Below are positions 15,145 to 23,572 of a stretch of DNA of 33,851 nt, piece by piece. Within the stretch, counting starts at the first letter, position 1. Every line of letters starts with the position of its first letter. Location: positions 1 to 33,851 of the IMG/VR virus record IMGVR_UViG_3300044825_002655, one strand, 5' to 3'. The notes under the pieces are model-generated. The model searched no databases and was not told the DNA's origin. It was given only the letters and a program-made list of their open reading frames with translations. Both the position numbers and the translations under genes were made by a program. The DNA is from a virus.

Positions 15145-17396
15145 TATTGATACCTAAAGCTTGTAGGGTCTGTATATAAAACCATGGCATGTAGTTCAAA
15201 TGGAGAAGCCCAAATTTCTGGTTCACGCATTTGCGCATCATTAAATGTTAATTGTAGTTGCACAACCTCACCTTCACCCATTAAGTAAACAGGATGCCAA
15301 ACTCTTTCTGTGCCTACTTCAAAAGAGTTAGGTTGAGCTTTGGTTTCTAATGTTCCTGTACCTAATAAAGCACCAGTTGCAGCAGATGCATCTAATAAAT
15401 TAATTATGTTATTTGTGCTTGCATAATAGTTAACATCTATTTCACCTTCTGAAGTTGTATTAACTAAAAAATCTACTTTATTTAACGCTGTGTTACGACC
15501 TTTATCACCATAAAAGTTAAACTGTTTAGTTGTAATATTAATTTTTGGTACTCTGTAGAGCTTTCCTGCGCCTGTATATGTATTAAATGGTTCTGTTAAT
15601 GGTGAATAAATTTCAAAAGTATTTTGTGTAGCGTTTTGTACTTGATAAATTTTTAAATTTATAGCTGTATCACCTGTACACTTAGCAATTAATACATAAT
15701 CATTTGTAATAAAATTATGATTGTAGGCAGTAATTGTTCTAGTAATTGTATTAAGTAATGTAACTGCTGTAATGTTTGTGATTGTAATTAAACCTTCTGT
15801 AGCATCAATATCTGTGTCGCAAACAAACGTATAACCTTGTTGATTTCCAGCTACAACATCTCGAAACTTGCTTTGAGTAGATACAGAATCCCAAAGGACT
15901 CCGCTATCCCAAGAAACAGGAGTATCCCAATAGGTTCCACCGCCACCGGCTGCAATTTGTTGATAATAGCCAAATGCTGTTATTGAATCATCAAATAAAG
16001 CCCATGTATTAGAAACATAATTATAAAATAAAACTTGTGCTGGATATGGTTTGCTATAACCATTAAAATTTGTTCCATTAGCGTAAGTCGTTGGTATTGA
16101 CCAATATAACGCCTCAATGAAATAATCGCGTATACCACATACACGTTGAGAAAATTCGTCAGCATCAAGAATACTAAACACTGTTTCAGGTATTTTTTGG
16201 TCAATACGTTCAACGTTTGAACCGTTACATGCGTGAATACCTGTTTGACCTATACCGATTGCAACCCTATCAAATGGTATAATACTAAAAGTAGATTCAG
16301 CACCTAGTTCAGTATTTAGCTGTTGCCATTGAAATGGTCTTATTTCGTTTCCAGTATATGCAAGTTCCCAAGTCGACCTTTCAAAATACACAATAAGCCT
16401 ATCTTTAACGAATTCTGCAGTAACAACTTCTTCAGTAGTATAGGCGTCAATGAATCCACCAGCCCCTGCTTTGTCTTCAAAAGCATCTGTGCCTGTGGCA
16501 TCTCCTAACCTGCTAAATCTACATCTGTTAGGATATTCTTTGTATGTATTTGTTGCTGAATTATATTCTTGAACGTTTAATGCTAACAATCTGTTGTGAA
16601 AGACTACTAAAACACGAGCAGTTTTAATGAATAAATCTGGTACAGAGTTTAACTGTGGAGTAAAATCATTCCAAGTTAAAGTAGATACAACTAAATATCT
16701 CATCCTATTACCAGCATTTACAGAAATAGGTGTAGATAAATCAAAATTTGTTGTAAAAATATATCTTTCTGCTGTTTGTGGAGCTAAATAATTAATACTC
16801 CAAAAGAAGTTAATATCAGTACCTGACCAAGTACTTTGTCCTAAATTTAATCGTGACCAGCCATTAGCGTATAAATAAGCATATTTAGTATCAAAAGCTA
16901 TTAATTGTTCATCGTTGACCGTATCTGACTCTTTTGTTACAAATCCCATGACTGGTAAATGCGGATACCAAAGAATTAATGATAAGGAAAAATCAACACC
17001 AAAAAAAGTTACTGTATTAGCAGATGTAACTTGAGCGTTTGGAGCCGCAGGATTACTTTTTAATAAAGGATTTCCAAACCCTGGAGGTGTTATAGTTGTA
17101 ATTGTATATAAAACATTATTGACTAAAAATGTTTGACCTACTTGTAAATTACTAGGTGTCGTTACAACTGTATTAACACCACCAAACACACCAATTAATG
17201 CTTGCCTAAGTTGGCTTTTTGTAACATCATAATCTGCATCTAAATATTTTGTTCCAAATCGTTTTTTAACCCTTCCTCTAAAAACATAAGCATTTTGTAA
17301 AAAACTAAATGCTTCATTTGGTATTAACCAAGGTTTGACATCTGTACGCAAACCTGAGTTTGCATCATAAGGAGCAATTAAAAATCTATCTGCCAT
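15144..17396 (-). CDS. Large tail protein, nozzle/hub-like
   Basis: This 750-aa beta-rich protein. The N-terminus 'RFLIAPYDANSGLRTDVKPWLIPNEAFSFLQNAYVFRGRVKKRFG' is a well-kept signature in tail proteins of short-tailed phages, followed by repeated strand-turn-strand blades with aromatic residues ('RVLVVFHNRLLALNVQE', 'DRLIVYFERSTWELAYTGNEIRPFQW') that suggest a propeller as in T7/P22 tail nozzles. Around residue 555-600, 'ITRTITAYNHNFITNDYVLIAKCTG...YQVQNATQNTFEIYSPL' resembles the small beta module (FCCH-like) also seen in the protein at 20165. It is flanked by coupled structural genes and was probably built as a hexameric tail hub. Confidence 0.75.
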   Translation of the reverse strand: MADRFLIAPYDANSGLRTDVKPWLIPNEAFSFLQNAYVFRGRVKKRFGTKYLDADYDVTKSQLRQALIGVFGGVNTVVTTPSNLQVGQTFLVNNVLYTITTITPPGFGNPLLKSNPAAPNAQVTSANTVTFFGVDFSLSLILWYPHLPVMGFVTKESDTVNDEQLIAFDTKYAYLYANGWSRLNLGQSTWSGTDINFFWSINYLAPQTAERYIFTTNFDLSTPISVNAGNRMRYLVVSTLTWNDFTPQLNSVPDLFIKTARVLVVFHNRLLALNVQEYNSATNTYKEYPNRCRFSRLGDATGTDAFEDKAGAGGFIDAYTTEEVVTAEFVKDRLIVYFERSTWELAYTGNEIRPFQWQQLNTELGAESTFSIIPFDRVAIGIGQTGIHACNGSNVERIDQKIPETVFSILDADEFSQRVCGIRDYFIEALYWSIPTTYANGTNFNGYSKPYPAQVLFYNYVSNTWALFDDSITAFGYYQQIAAGGGGTYWDTPVSWDSGVLWDSVSTQSKFRDVVAGNQQGYTFVCDTDIDATEGLITITNITAVTLLNTITRTITAYNHNFITNDYVLIAKCTGDTAINLKIYQVQNATQNTFEIYSPLTEPFNTYTGAGKLYRVPKINITTKQFNFYGDKGRNTALNKVDFLVNTTSEGEIDVNYYASTNNIINLLDASAATGALLGTGTLETKAQPNSFEVGTERVWHPVYLMGEGEVVQLQLTFNDAQMREPEIWASPFELHAMVLYTDPTSFRYQ

Positions 17397-17397
17397 G

Positions 17398-18048
17398 TTA
17401 ACAACCTATAGCAAGAATAAAATACTCGTTTACATTACTTACACGACGTCTTAACTTTACATGTGTTAAAACATTGGTAGGGTCATCGGCAACATTGATA
17501 CCTTCAATAAGTTGACCACCACTTAACACGGTTGCTTGAATATGAAATACATAATTAGGAAAAGCTATTGGGTAAGGAAACTGTTGTATTGTAGAAGCAC
17601 TAGCTTGCCATTTTACTTTCATAAATTGCATTAATAAACCATTTGGCAAATAACAATAATTACTTGTTTCAACTTGCACTTGATTAGCACCATTCCCGGT
17701 AGTGTAACTTGTAGCAGCAGCTCCAGCAGCATTTCCTCTTTGTAGAGTTATTGGTATTCTATCACTACCAGCAATTGCAAAAGCCAAACTTTTAAAAATG
17801 TTAATTTCTTGTACGTTTGATGTGCCATTTAAAAACCCATACAAACCTCTTTCTAATGGATTTGCGTAGGTAGGCAAAGCTGTTGTTACTGGAAAAGTTA
17901 TTTTTGCATGTTTGCCGCTATCTCCACCACTTGCAAAAGCTACATGGTCGACAGCAAAATTATTATTAATATTATCGAAGTTGTCTAAAATAGGTTGTCT
18001 TGTGTTGCCTAAATTAGAACCAGGTTGCGGGACTAAATTTAAAGCCAT
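17398..18048 (-). CDS. Tail protein with gp53-like C-terminal domain
   Basis: This 216-aa protein has strong ribosome site 'aaggagatatcatt'. The N-terminal 'GSNLGNTRQPILDNFDNINNNFAVDHVAF' (10-38) is a helix typical of short phage tail-attached proteins, followed by a beta region. The C-terminus 'NYCYLPNGLLMQFMKVKW...FPYPIAFPNYVFHIQATVL' (130-174) resembles the domain known from putative tail-fibre gp53-like proteins ('GY..LPNGL..QWG....FP.aFp'). It is probably a short tail appendage or needle. It is coupled to the 750-aa tail gene by three-base spacing. Confidence 0.65.
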   Translation of the reverse strand: MALNLVPQPGSNLGNTRQPILDNFDNINNNFAVDHVAFASGGDSGKHAKITFPVTTALPTYANPLERGLYGFLNGTSNVQEINIFKSLAFAIAGSDRIPITLQRGNAAGAAATSYTTGNGANQVQVETSNYCYLPNGLLMQFMKVKWQASASTIQQFPYPIAFPNYVFHIQATVLSGGQLIEGINVADDPTNVLTHVKLRRRVSNVNEYFILAIGC

Positions 18049-18060
18049 AATGATATCTCC

Positions 18061-19065
18061 TTAATAAGGCCATCCGCCAGTACCAAACCAGCCAAAGCCA
18101 TAATTTTTACCTTGTGTATATATCGTTACTGTTCTCTCGTTAGCCTGTTGTGTCAATGTAGCACGTAAGCATAAACGTTCTTGCATTTTAAATTCAGGCA
18201 TTATTAATTGAACTGAATCTAAATCCATGCGGTCTTCAAAAATTTTCTTTGCTGCGCCATAAGCTATGTATTGCCACCATTGGCTTAACTTAGGTTCATC
18301 TACATTTAAAAGTTCTGTTGGCCTTATGTCAGCTTCTATGCTTACCGCATATGCTTTATCTGGCACTGGGCGGATAGTAAATTTTTGATCGTAATAAAGC
18401 ATAGCTAAAGGTTTACCTGGTTGATACGCTATGTTTTCTACGATAATAGGTTCTTGTGCTGCTGGAGCTGATGGGAATGTTACAGTAAATGCGCCTGTTA
18501 AATAATTAATTGTACCGACTGCAGCTGGAAATGGAGGCACTGGTGTTGGTAATCTTAAATTACCTGTTGTGTTACTGATTGGTTCATCTATTAAAACCAT
18601 ACTTTGGCCAGCATTGTTTATTGCCGTAAAGATAACGCTTCTTTGGAGCATTGGTCGAGCCACGACAGTACCAGTAAATGTTGTTGCAACGCCATCACCA
18701 AACAAACCAGTTTGAGCAATCGTGTTCGTTTGTGGATAATATCCATAAAATACATCTCTCCATTGTGTGTAAAAACCTTGTATACCTGCTAAATAAATAG
18801 GTGGATGTACAGCAACATATCTATTTTTAAAATTGTATAACGGATTATTTGGATCTGATGATGTTTCATACACATCTACACCTGGTTGAGTGTAAAATGT
18901 TAATACAGTACGTAACGCAGACAATCTTATTTGTTCTGGAAAGTCATACAATACAAACGTATTAACATATTCATTAATTTGTGCGTCAGATATTTGCGCC
19001 GTAGAAGGGCTTCTTGTAAGTCGGCGCACTTTTGTTCGTATAGCGGTTAAACTTGAATCTGGCAT
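18061..19065 (-). CDS. Head-to-tail adaptor-like protein
   Basis: This 334-aa protein has ribosome site 'aaggagttagta'. The N-terminus 'LTAIRTKVRRLTRSPSTAQISDAQINEYVNTFVLYDFPEQIRL' (6-48) is a helical hairpin like that of adaptor proteins that bind the portal ring. A beta-rich insertion (residues 130-215) and a C-terminal helical part follow ('SQWWQYIAYGAAKKIFEDRMDLDSVQLIMPEFKMQERLCLRA'), common in such proteins. It is the first gene after an intrinsic terminator, so it probably starts its own transcript with the tail genes. Adaptor assignment is by pattern and order. Confidence 0.6.
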   Translation of the reverse strand: MPDSSLTAIRTKVRRLTRSPSTAQISDAQINEYVNTFVLYDFPEQIRLSALRTVLTFYTQPGVDVYETSSDPNNPLYNFKNRYVAVHPPIYLAGIQGFYTQWRDVFYGYYPQTNTIAQTGLFGDGVATTFTGTVVARPMLQRSVIFTAINNAGQSMVLIDEPISNTTGNLRLPTPVPPFPAAVGTINYLTGAFTVTFPSAPAAQEPIIVENIAYQPGKPLAMLYYDQKFTIRPVPDKAYAVSIEADIRPTELLNVDEPKLSQWWQYIAYGAAKKIFEDRMDLDSVQLIMPEFKMQERLCLRATLTQQANERTVTIYTQGKNYGFGWFGTGGWPY

Positions 19066-19087
19066 TACTAACTCCTTGATACTAAAA

Positions 19088-19115
19088 TTAATATCAATGT
19101 AGCATACAAGAACAA
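19088..19115 (-). promoter_or_regulatory. Possible promoter for the tail genes
   Basis: Minus strand TTGTTC (19115-19110), 16 bp, TATTAA (19093-19088). It lies between the terminator at 19125 and the adaptor gene, where a new transcript is needed. Confidence 0.4.
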
Positions 19116-19124
19116 GTTATAAAG

Positions 19125-19158
19125 AAAAAACCCTAATCTGCGTACTATCAAATTAGGG
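19125..19158 (-). terminator. Intrinsic terminator after the capsid-accessory genes
   Basis: On the minus strand CCCTAAT (19158-19152) pairs with ATTAGGG (19137-19131), followed by six T (19130-19125). It ends the capsid segment of the leftward block. The rest of the 165-bp gap to 19229 shows nothing else clear. Confidence 0.85.
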
Positions 19159-19229
19159 CTTCGATAAAGGAAGGTTTGCGCCGCACCGAGAACAAATATG
19201 TTCTGATACAAAAACAATTTAGTTTAATT

Positions 19230-19628
19230 TTAATTATAAGGCAATACGTTTTGTGTAGCTTCAGTAAGTATATCATTTACTTCGCCGACTGGTACGACCG
19301 TCGCAGGCGTAGCTCCGATCACTGGGTAGGGAGGAGCCAGGCTAGGAGCAGGCGCAACGAATGGGTCGAAACCAGTCGAATCTACATCGATTGAGAATGT
19401 AGATGAGCTCAGTACTACTATAGGTTGTATCAATCTATTAGCTTGCTGCATACCACAATAGCTAGGAATATTTAATCTGGCAATCAATCCTGTATTATAG
19501 TCATGGTCTCCTGGTACAACACCGTCTAAAGTTGTTGTAACAACCATGGGATTGGAATTAGTAATTGATAGAATATTCATCATCTTGCGCTGAAATGTAG
19601 GAAACTCAACAGCATAATAGTTGGCCAT
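19230..19628 (-). CDS. Beta-rich virion protein, paralogue of the C-terminal part of the protein at 20165
   Basis: This 132-aa protein. Its sequence from residue ~40 (HDYNTGLIARLNIPSYCGMQQANRL...STFSIDVDSTGFDPF...TPATVVPVGEVNDILTEATQN) aligns with the C-terminal third of the 335-aa protein at 20165 (HGYKVGQVVRFIVPS...YGMTEMNNL...TITVDIDSSGFTAF...TPAQVVPIGQN...ILTDATVN). This indicates an ancient duplication of one module, present here alone. The ribosome site is weak (ctataggtattatc). A terminator follows. It is probably a minor head decoration or connector component. Confidence 0.75.
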   Translation of the reverse strand: MANYYAVEFPTFQRKMMNILSITNSNPMVVTTTLDGVVPGDHDYNTGLIARLNIPSYCGMQQANRLIQPIVVLSSSTFSIDVDSTGFDPFVAPAPSLAPPYPVIGATPATVVPVGEVNDILTEATQNVLPYN

Positions 19629-19636
19629 GATAATAC

Positions 19637-20119
19637 CTATAGTTTTGTAACTTCTATGATAGATTTTTGACTTGATTCAATTGGATCTTCATCCATAAAT
19701 TCCAACGAGTGAAAAGCATATCTATGTACTTTACGAGCCATTTGCATACCAGCATCTTTGGAGGCTAAACGACCATCAGCTGTTGCTGCTCTAATACCTT
19801 GCTGACCCATTTCACCAGACAAATGTTTGTATTCTTTATACCAACAGTTTTGGTTTAAATGACGAGCTACACCACGAGGTAAAGTATAACGCTCACCATC
19901 CCATAGTTCGTAGAACTCTAATTCATCGCCAGGATAAGCTTTGTATCCAAAACTTACAGAACCTTTAGACCCGTTTTGGGCTGGGTTTTCTAAGTTTTTG
20001 AATATACCAGTAACCATCTCCCGGTCACGGTCTCTCATTTTTTTAATTTCTTTTTCTAACTGATCACGTGTCATTTTGCGTGTTTCAGCTTGTCCGTTTG
20101 TTATTTCTGGTTTTTTCAT
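19637..20119 (-). CDS. Capsid-cluster protein of unknown function
   Basis: This 160-aa protein has strong ribosome site 'aaaaggagataaa'. A charged helical N-terminus (RKMTRDQLEKEIKKMRDRDREMVTGIFKNLENP) is followed by a beta region 'GSVSFGYKAYPGDELEFYELWDGERYTLPRGVARHLNQNCWYKEYKHL' and a basic helical part. I recall this 'LPRGVARHLN...C.Y..y.H' pattern from proteins next to the coat gene in related short-tailed phages. It is probably a head-completion or structural accessory. No enzyme motif. Confidence 0.65.
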   Translation of the reverse strand: MKKPEITNGQAETRKMTRDQLEKEIKKMRDRDREMVTGIFKNLENPAQNGSKGSVSFGYKAYPGDELEFYELWDGERYTLPRGVARHLNQNCWYKEYKHLSGEMGQQGIRAATADGRLASKDAGMQMARKVHRYAFHSLEFMDEDPIESSQKSIIEVTKL

Positions 20120-20136
20120 TTTATCTCCTTTTTTAA

Positions 20137-20156
20137 AGAGAGGGTTTCCCCTCTCT
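20137..20156 (-). terminator. Intergenic hairpin after the decoration-type gene
   Basis: AGAGAGGG (20137-20144) and CCCTCTCT (20149-20156) form an 8-bp stem with a 4-nt loop. In the minus direction only TTT follows before AAAAAAGGAG, so it may act as a weak terminator or an mRNA-stabilising hairpin. Confidence 0.5.
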
Positions 20157-20164
20157 ATACAACG

Positions 20165-21172
20165 TTAGTTGCTAATGCTAAATGATTTACCAGCTACCCA
20201 GTAAATTACGTCAGCAGCTTGACCAGCTGGACTATTAGCCCCAGCTATCAATTGAATACCAACTAAAGCTTCGTTGACTGTAGCGTCAGTTAAAATATCT
20301 ACGCCTGCGTCAAGAGACTCAGCAGTATTTTGACCGATAGGAACTACCTGCGCAGGAGTGAATCCTGAAGCAGCTAATGCAGTTGTTGGGAATGCAAAAG
20401 CAGTAAATCCGCTTGAATCAATATCAACAGTAATTGTGTTGTTTACTAAGTCGATTGCAAGAATTGTACCTTGTAGGTTGTTCATTTCTGTCATACCGTA
20501 TGAAGTAGCAGAACCAGCAACTGAAGGAACGATAAATCTTACGACTTGGCCAACTTTATAACCATGAGTTACCGTTAATTTAACAACAGCTTGAGCAGCT
20601 TGTGTAATGTTTGAAATATAACGTGCTCTTGGATAGTAAATTGGGTTGTAAGGAATCTTACGGAATGTACCAGCACCGGTTAGAACAATTTGCACCATGT
20701 ATGCTAATTCAAATGAAACGTTAGCATTAATAGTATCAATCGTGAAATCTAAACCGTTAAGTTGTAAACCACCTGTAACATTGTATAAACGTACAATGTC
20801 GCCATCAGCTAAACCAGCTGTGTTACCAGTAGCCACTACTGGAGTAGCAGCAGCACTGACAGATGTTAATGCAACAGATGCGCCTGGTACGTTAACTGAA
20901 GTATCAATTAAATAGAACCCGTTTGGAGCTGCTAAAACACCAGCAGTTAATGGGTCGTTAGCAACAGCACCAAGTTTAGTATAAATAATACCTGTACCTT
21001 GCGCCATTCCTCTTTGGAAGTAATATTGAAAACCTAAGTCAGCAGCAGCTTGAGCAGCAGCTGTATAGTTATAAACATTAATCCAATCTACATCAGAACG
21101 AATATTTAATATTTTATTAGCACCAGTAGAAGTAAATTTACCTTGGTTTGTGCCTGAAAAAACTACGCTCAT
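20165..21172 (-). CDS. Head protein with FCCH-like beta modules
   Basis: This 335-aa protein has ribosome site 'aaggagattaaa' 11 bases after the coat gene. At least two beta modules are visible: 'AGLADGDIVRLYNVTGGLQLNGLDFTIDTINANVSFEL' (~118-156) and 'LTVTHGYKVGQVVRFIVPS...MNNLQGTILAIDLVNNTITVDIDSSGF' (~196-255). Both have the layout of the small domain often annotated FCCH in phage proteins (G-x-V-x-x ... LNG ... F-x-[LV]). The position right after the coat gene suggests a decoration or structural head protein made in quantity. The C-terminal part is paralogous to the protein at 19230. Confidence 0.7.
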   Translation of the reverse strand: MSVVFSGTNQGKFTSTGANKILNIRSDVDWINVYNYTAAAQAAADLGFQYYFQRGMAQGTGIIYTKLGAVANDPLTAGVLAAPNGFYLIDTSVNVPGASVALTSVSAAATPVVATGNTAGLADGDIVRLYNVTGGLQLNGLDFTIDTINANVSFELAYMVQIVLTGAGTFRKIPYNPIYYPRARYISNITQAAQAVVKLTVTHGYKVGQVVRFIVPSVAGSATSYGMTEMNNLQGTILAIDLVNNTITVDIDSSGFTAFAFPTTALAASGFTPAQVVPIGQNTAESLDAGVDILTDATVNEALVGIQLIAGANSPAGQAADVIYWVAGKSFSISN

Positions 21173-21182
21173 TTTAATCTCC

Positions 21183-22130
21183 TTATGAACTTAAAGTGCT
21201 ACGTAGGTTATAAATCCACAAATCGTTTAAGATTCGAGGTACTTCAGCAAACACATAACCAATAGTTACGTTTTGGAAAAGTGGATCTGAAAACACTGGC
21301 GGCCTGTATAAGAACCTTGCTGAGAAGTTATCTTGCTCAACACAAGCCAATGATTCCATACCTTGAATAAACGTATTGTACACGGTGTTGCCTAATGCAG
21401 ATGCATTCGGAACTTTTGAACCTACGCTTGATAGCATAAATCTAACGTTGTTAACTGTTCCCCACTCACTTCTTAGGGTTGAGTTTTGGTTTGGATAATT
21501 CCATTTAGAAATAAATCCGTTAATATTATTTAGATCTTTTGCTAAGTCTGTATGTCCTAAGGCTAAATAAGCATCACGTACAGGGCCAGTTCCAAAGCGG
21601 TCTTCGCCTTGAACGTTGTCTAAAATCATCCAAGCGTCGTTGCTCAATAATGCTTGTGTCACATTATCAATATCTGACAAGCTTAGGTTTGTAGGCAAGT
21701 CACCATTTGTTCCACCTGTACAGTTGATAAATCCTGCTGTTGAAGCAAGCATATCACGTGTTAGTTGGTCTTCTGTCATACGTAATGATAAGCCAAGTAG
21801 CTCAGCTGTTTCATTCAAGACAGGGTCTTGGTTTTGTAGTGTCACCTGTTGGTTGATGGCTACATATTGACCATAGAATGACATGGTAGCATCAATATCA
21901 ACCCTGTTTAATGGGGTAGCAGGTGGTGTAGCACCGGAGGGCCCGAGAGGGACTGGTGCTGTAGGTAATCTATCGTATCTTGCCATACGTAATGTACGGC
22001 CGCCTTTTGCTGGTAAACGTTTTGATAACGCACCCAATTTCATAATTAAATTAGGTGTTCTAACAGATAGTAATACGTCATCAAAAGTTTGTTGCACTGG
22101 CGCAGGTAGCGTTGTAGGAGTAGTTATCAT
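21183..22130 (-). CDS. Major capsid protein (N4 gp56-like family)
   Basis: This 315-aa protein. 'LIMKLGALSKRLPAKGGRTLRMARYDRLPTAPVPLGPSGATPPATPLNRVDIDATMSFYGQYVAINQQVTLQNQDP' (29-105) is the N-terminal pattern of the N4 gp56-type coat proteins (RLP..G...R..RY..L...P..P.G..P....L....i.a....YG.yv.ls...). Size and order (scaffold, coat, decoration) agree. It folds as HK97-type. The ribosome site is 'aggataatagt'. Upstream lies a scaffold-gene terminator and three tandem hairpins, so coat translation or transcription may be separately controlled. Confidence 0.85.
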   Translation of the reverse strand: MITTPTTLPAPVQQTFDDVLLSVRTPNLIMKLGALSKRLPAKGGRTLRMARYDRLPTAPVPLGPSGATPPATPLNRVDIDATMSFYGQYVAINQQVTLQNQDPVLNETAELLGLSLRMTEDQLTRDMLASTAGFINCTGGTNGDLPTNLSLSDIDNVTQALLSNDAWMILDNVQGEDRFGTGPVRDAYLALGHTDLAKDLNNINGFISKWNYPNQNSTLRSEWGTVNNVRFMLSSVGSKVPNASALGNTVYNTFIQGMESLACVEQDNFSARFLYRPPVFSDPLFQNVTIGYVFAEVPRILNDLWIYNLRSTLSS

Positions 22131-22173
22131 ACTATTATCCTGTGCAAAAAAATAAACTTTTATAACTTTGAGC

Positions 22174-22255
22174 TGCCGAGACTCACTACGACGGTTGGGA
22201 TTTGGCGAGAATCAATACGCCTAAGATAGGAGACTGACGAGGTCTAATACGTCAA
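22174..22255 (-). ncRNA. Three tandem hairpins in the capsid gene leader
   Basis: Three 21-nt units (22255-22235, 22223-22203, 22194-22174, read on minus) share the frame G-N-C-G, a 10-nt loop starting TA and ending CT, then C-G-N-C-A. The variable stem pair is A-T, G-C and T-G in the three copies, so pairing is kept while sequence changes. The units lie between the scaffold terminator and the capsid start. Probably an RNA regulatory element or a set of protein-binding sites. I know of no matching described family. Confidence 0.6.
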
Positions 22256-22269
22256 GAATGTTTTAACAC

Positions 22270-22304
22270 AAAAAAAATAGCCTTGCAATATATACAAGGC
22301 TATT
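22270..22304 (-). terminator. Strong intrinsic terminator after the scaffold gene
   Basis: On the minus strand AATAGCCTTG (22304-22295) pairs with CAAGGCTATT (22285-22276), followed by an unbroken T-run to 22270. It separates scaffold from capsid transcription or attenuates it. Confidence 0.9.
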
Positions 22305-22343
22305 AAACTGTAACAGGTCTATAATCAAACAATATTTACAAAA

Positions 22344-23069
22344 CTAACTCCTGTTACGTTTAGCTTCTTCGACTTGGCGTCTAATTTCTGCTTTGCGTTC
22401 TTCTGTTAAAATTCGACGATCATAATCGCCAACTTTAGTAAGAGGTGTGTCTCCTGTCTGTGGAGCCACATTAGCAATAGAACGAGGCTTATTTTTATTT
22501 TGTTCGATACGTTTGTCCACGTCTTCGTATCTATTTTTTTCTGCATAAAAAACACTGTTTTTAATAATGTCGTACGCAGCTTGTCCTTTTTCATATAAAT
22601 CAGGATTACTTATTATTGATTTGTATAAGAACGGTTTGTCCTGTTTGAGCTTTTCTAAGTTTTCAGCACTTACCACACTATCAAAATCATGGTATTTATT
22701 ACGCAACTGCATTTCAATAGTCTGAAGTTGAGTTTGTTGATGTAACTTTTTTAACTCATTTATTTTTTTATTAACCGTTTTGTAAGTCTTTTTTAAATGC
22801 TTACCTTCAGCAAAAGAATCATCATCCAAATCCAAATCATCGTCTTCATCAACTAACTCAATCTTTTGTGATGGTTGATTCGGATTCATATTTTGCTGTA
22901 TCATGCGCTCTAATTCAAGACTGCGACGCTCAGCAGCTTCTAAACGCTCACGCATCATACGCATGTTGTATTCTTTATTTGATTCAATCTTTTCTTCTTG
23001 CTGAGTCTCTTGAATCACAGGGGCTTGAGGTTGCTCAGTATATTGCTCTAAGTTTTCTTCGTTGTACAT
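22344..23069 (-). CDS. Scaffolding protein (probable)
   Basis: This 241-aa highly charged helical protein lies directly upstream of the capsid gene. The N-terminus is Gln/Glu-rich (EENLEQYTEQPQAPVIQETQQEEKIESNKEY), with an acidic cluster 'ELVDEDDDLDLDDDS' (~75-89), long helices (KKTYKTVNKKINELKKLHQQTQLQTIEMQLRNKYHDF) and a basic C-terminal helix (ILTEERKAEIRRQVEEAKRNRS) of the sort that binds coat protein. Composition, size and gene order are those of phage scaffolds. It overlaps the preceding gene by 22 bases. Confidence 0.8.
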   Translation of the reverse strand: MYNEENLEQYTEQPQAPVIQETQQEEKIESNKEYNMRMMRERLEAAERRSLELERMIQQNMNPNQPSQKIELVDEDDDLDLDDDSFAEGKHLKKTYKTVNKKINELKKLHQQTQLQTIEMQLRNKYHDFDSVVSAENLEKLKQDKPFLYKSIISNPDLYEKGQAAYDIIKNSVFYAEKNRYEDVDKRIEQNKNKPRSIANVAPQTGDTPLTKVGDYDRRILTEERKAEIRRQVEEAKRNRS

Positions 23070-23572
23070 ATCTCACTCTCTTTTTGTAATTTGATAACAG
23101 CGTCCTTCAACTCGCCGTTTTCTTTCTTAACCCACGTAAGCAGCTCGCCAGATTCCATTAAAATAACAAATTTTGCTAAAGTAGCACATTCTTTGTCATG
23201 TATATATTGCGCTTGGTTATTGAATATATGCCAATATAACACTTGATCTGGAATGCTCCAAAGATATTCTAATGTATCAGTAGTATGCATAAATTTCCAC
23301 ACAGACTGATTATAAACAGGTGTCGGGCATGAACGCCTAGCAAAAATAAATGTGCGTGGCACGCTGCCAATTTTTTCAAGTCTGGTCATCATCACTATAT
23401 AAAAGTCTTTGTTTCTATATAGCGGTTGTGATTTAGCATTTAATGCTGTCTCATGTAACTGTTTGGCTATGTCTTTTTCTATAACACGGCGATATTCTAT
23501 GACATCATCTTCAACTTCTAAGTTTTTTTTACGATGATCTAAGAGTTCTTGCCCATAAGTTTTTTTAACCAT
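23048..23572 (-). CDS. Conserved phage protein of unknown function
   Basis: This 174-aa protein. The stretch 'FYIVMMTRLEKIGSVPRTFIFARRSCPTPVYNQSVWKFMHTTDTLEYLWSIPDQVLYWHIFNN' is a conserved signature I recall from a protein just upstream of scaffold genes in marine short-tailed phages; its role has not been established to my knowledge. Helical ends, no membrane segment. It overlaps both neighbours by a few bases (23565-23572 and 23048-23069), so it is made in step with the zinc-finger protein and scaffold. It may be virion-associated. Confidence 0.7.
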   Translation of the reverse strand: MVKKTYGQELLDHRKKNLEVEDDVIEYRRVIEKDIAKQLHETALNAKSQPLYRNKDFYIVMMTRLEKIGSVPRTFIFARRSCPTPVYNQSVWKFMHTTDTLEYLWSIPDQVLYWHIFNNQAQYIHDKECATLAKFVILMESGELLTWVKKENGELKDAVIKLQKESEICTTKKT

